Under the pieces are notes generated by a model. The model was not told the DNA's origin and did not search any database. It was given only the letters and a program-made list of their open reading frames with translations. DNA of 64,000 bases from Halotia wernerae (GTDB lineage: Bacteria; Cyanobacteriota; Cyanobacteriia; Cyanobacteriales; Nostocaceae). The stretch covers positions 1 to 64,000 of the forward strand of contig JAYGHB010000105.1 of assembly GCA_034931985.1 (NCBI GenBank), in the 5' to 3' direction. A program made the translations under genes and the position numbers. Shown piece by piece: positions 62,629-64,000 of the stretch (position 1 is its first letter; the number at the start of each line of letters is the position of its first letter).

Positions 62629-63093
62629 AATAAAGGTATTTGCTCCCAATTGCTATATAGAATAAGTTTTGAAAATGGGCATTGGGGAGGCAGTGCGGTC
62701 TTCTCCCTACAACCCTTCTCCTTTAGGAGACGCTACGCGTAGCTTGCTTAAGCGCAGGGGTACGGGCATCCTACGGCATCTCCCAAAAGGAGAAGGGGAG
62801 ACGCTGCGCGATAGCGTAGCGAAGCGCGAGTCCGCGAGCGCCTGGGGTCTCCCCCGCAGTCGCCACAACGCGGCGGCACGTTTTGGGAGGAAGTTTCCCC
62901 CCAAAAGCTGCCTTGGGAACCCGCGCAAGGCGCTGCTCTTCAAGTGGAGCAACTGCCGTCATTGGGCATTGCAAGAGAGATTTTCATCTTTACTTGTGAG
63001 TGCAACTCACGGAGTCTTTTGCATAATTTTTTGCCTTATGAATATACGCTGCGGCTACTATTTAACAACTTTATCGATGTTTATCGGCGATGA
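62629..63093. repeat. GC-rich repeat block between egtC and cinA
   Basis: Bases about 62695-62960 are a mosaic of the GC-rich repeat family, including GGAGACGCTACGCGTAGC, GGGCATCCTACGGC, AGCGTAGCGAAGCGCGAG and an AGGAAGTTTCCCCCC-like piece. The first 90 bp resemble 19660-19740 closely. Open frames on both strands come from the repeats and are not genes. The rest is ordinary intergenic DNA. Confidence 0.8.
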
Positions 63094-64000
63094 TTAATTA
63101 TGCTTTCTTGTTAACAACTGCCGCCGCAGCAAATCTAACGCTGTACTTGCACTTACATGACGAATTAGAGTACGTCCCCGCATTGTCCCCAACCGATATT
63201 CAAAACTTGCCACTTCGTCTTTTGGCCCAGCTAAACCGATATAAACTAAACCTACCGGCTTGGTATCCGTCCCACCGCTGGGGCCAGCAATACCAGTGAT
63301 ACTCAATCCCCAAGTAGTTGCAAGGCGTGTTTTTACCCCAACAGCCATTTGTTCTGCAACAGTAGCACTTACCGCCCCAAATTTATCTAAATCTTCAGAG
63401 TTGACCCCCAATAGTCCAACTTTTACCGAGTTGTCATAAGATATTACCCCACCCCAAAAGTAATCAGAACTTCCAGAGATTTCAGTCAACATTTGCCCCA
63501 ATCCGCCACCAGTGCAGGATTCGGCAACTGATAGCGTTTCTTTGCTTGTTCGTAACAACTGACCAACCACAGAAGCTAGGGTGTCATAATCTGCACCGTA
63601 ATAATTTAGTCCAGCAATTTCTTTAATTTGTTTCTCAATTGGCGAAATCAAAGCTTCTGCTGCTTTTTCTGAAGTAGCTCTTGCAGAAATTCGCAGTCTT
63701 ACTTCCCCCTTCCCTGCGTAAGGCGCTACTGTGGGATTGGGCAAGTTAAAGTAGGACGCAACTTTTTCTGCCAAAGCCGACTCACTGATGCCCCAAAACT
63801 TTAAACTCCGACTGTAAATAATTTCTTTACCCCAGCCTTGGCTTTTGAGAAAGGGTACTGCTGTTTCTTCCCACATCCGATGCATTTCTGATGGCACACC
63901 GGGAAAGTTGAAAATTGTGATTTGGGAACGCGGTTGCCAGATGATACCAGGTGCTGTACCAGTGGGATTGGGTAAAATTTCTGCGCCTTGGGGAATCAAA
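63094..64000 (-). CDS. cinA: CinA-family protein, partial at window edge
   Basis: The C-terminal 301 residues; the N-terminus lies beyond the right edge of the window. The first part (FNFPGVPSEMHRMW, SLKFWGISESALAEKV) is the end of the molybdopterin-binding-like COG1058 domain. From about residue 150 the PncC nicotinamide-mononucleotide amidase domain follows: SVAESCTGGGLGQMLTEISG, GGVISYDNSVKVGLLGV and SITGIAGPSGGTDTKPVGLV, with the active-site Ser. The enzyme recycles NMN and ADP-ribose. It lies convergent to nothing nearby and ends 31 bp or so before the repeat block's flank. Confidence 0.9.
   Translation of the reverse strand, partial: LIPQGAEILPNPTGTAPGIIWQPRSQITIFNFPGVPSEMHRMWEETAVPFLKSQGWGKEIIYSRSLKFWGISESALAEKVASYFNLPNPTVAPYAGKGEVRLRISARATSEKAAEALISPIEKQIKEIAGLNYYGADYDTLASVVGQLLRTSKETLSVAESCTGGGLGQMLTEISGSSDYFWGGVISYDNSVKVGLLGVNSEDLDKFGAVSATVAEQMAVGVKTRLATTWGLSITGIAGPSGGTDTKPVGLVYIGLAGPKDEVASFEYRLGTMRGRTLIRHVSASTALDLLRRQLLTRKHN

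Noticed and set aside
62669..63097. A 142-codon forward frame and two reverse frames
   Set aside because: They come from the GC-rich repeat mosaic between egtC and cinA; no recognisable protein pattern and both strands open at once.

Overview
The window is chromosomal DNA from a cyanobacterium, most likely a filamentous Nostocales-type genome. Supporting signs are the many GCGATCGC (HIP1) octamers, cyanobacteria-restricted genes (Rubisco accumulation factor Raf1, helical carotenoid protein, SLH/OprB porin, MenG/UbiE methyltransferase), a PEP-CTERM protein, large caspase-STAND-WD40 and multidomain signalling proteins, and families of short dispersed repeats typical of these genomes. The taxonomic call is inference. 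No rRNA, CRISPR array, prophage or intact insertion sequence was recognised.

Layout. 1-5.7 kb: a repeat-filled leader, then a 1707-residue caspase-NTPase-WD40 protein and a tRNA-Phe. 5.9-8.8 kb: a zinc ABC uptake operon (permease, ATPase, substrate-binding lipoprotein) behind Fur/Zur-like boxes. 9.4-12.1 kb: an outer-membrane porin and a PEP-CTERM protein. 12.6-15.4 kb: decayed gene fragments around an RqcH/NFACT gene. 15.5-21.7 kb: Ser/Thr kinase, pentapeptide protein, M20 amidohydrolase, COQ4-like protein and alpha/beta hydrolase. 21.7-24.2 kb: palindrome-rich non-coding DNA around a helical carotenoid protein and an NTF2-like secreted protein. 24.4-29.1 kb: D-lactate-dehydrogenase-like enzyme, degenerate kinase-like membrane protein, M50 protease and zinc-ribbon/FHA protein. 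29.5-38.2 kb: mostly housekeeping genes (6-phosphogluconolactonase, RNase PH, dCTP deaminase, DUF445, MenG/UbiE, REC-GAF regulator, Raf1). 38.4-45.7 kb: a MarR regulator with a Fe-S/SCP2 fusion protein, a glycosyltransferase, a UvrD-like helicase and a second D-2-hydroxyacid dehydrogenase. 45.9-53.0 kb: a complete N-type ATPase operon (atpD-C-Q-R-B-E-F-A-G) whose c subunit carries a sodium-type ion site; a wrecked cation/proton antiporter gene lies between atpQ and atpR. 53.1-58.2 kb: a PAS-GAF-PAS histidine kinase with two response regulators. 58.9-59.3 kb: a HicAB toxin-antitoxin pair. 59.4-62.6 kb: the ergothioneine genes egtC-egtB-egtD. The right edge cuts into cinA.

How genes work together. 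The zinc operon, the N-ATPase operon and the egt operon are coherent units with short spacings or overlaps. The histidine kinase, CheY-like protein and REC-HTH-Hpt-REC-REC regulator contain the parts of a phosphorelay, and the kinase GAF domain has a cysteine where cyanobacteriochromes attach their bilin. The MarR gene and the Fe-S/SCP2 gene each have the same palindrome upstream, suggesting one small regulon. Non-coding stretches are dominated by repeats: a 150-bp MITE-like element with 10-bp flanking duplications, a 91-bp element with 12-bp terminal repeats, a TTTGTAGTAAG palindrome family and GC-rich GCGTAGCGTCTCC repeats.
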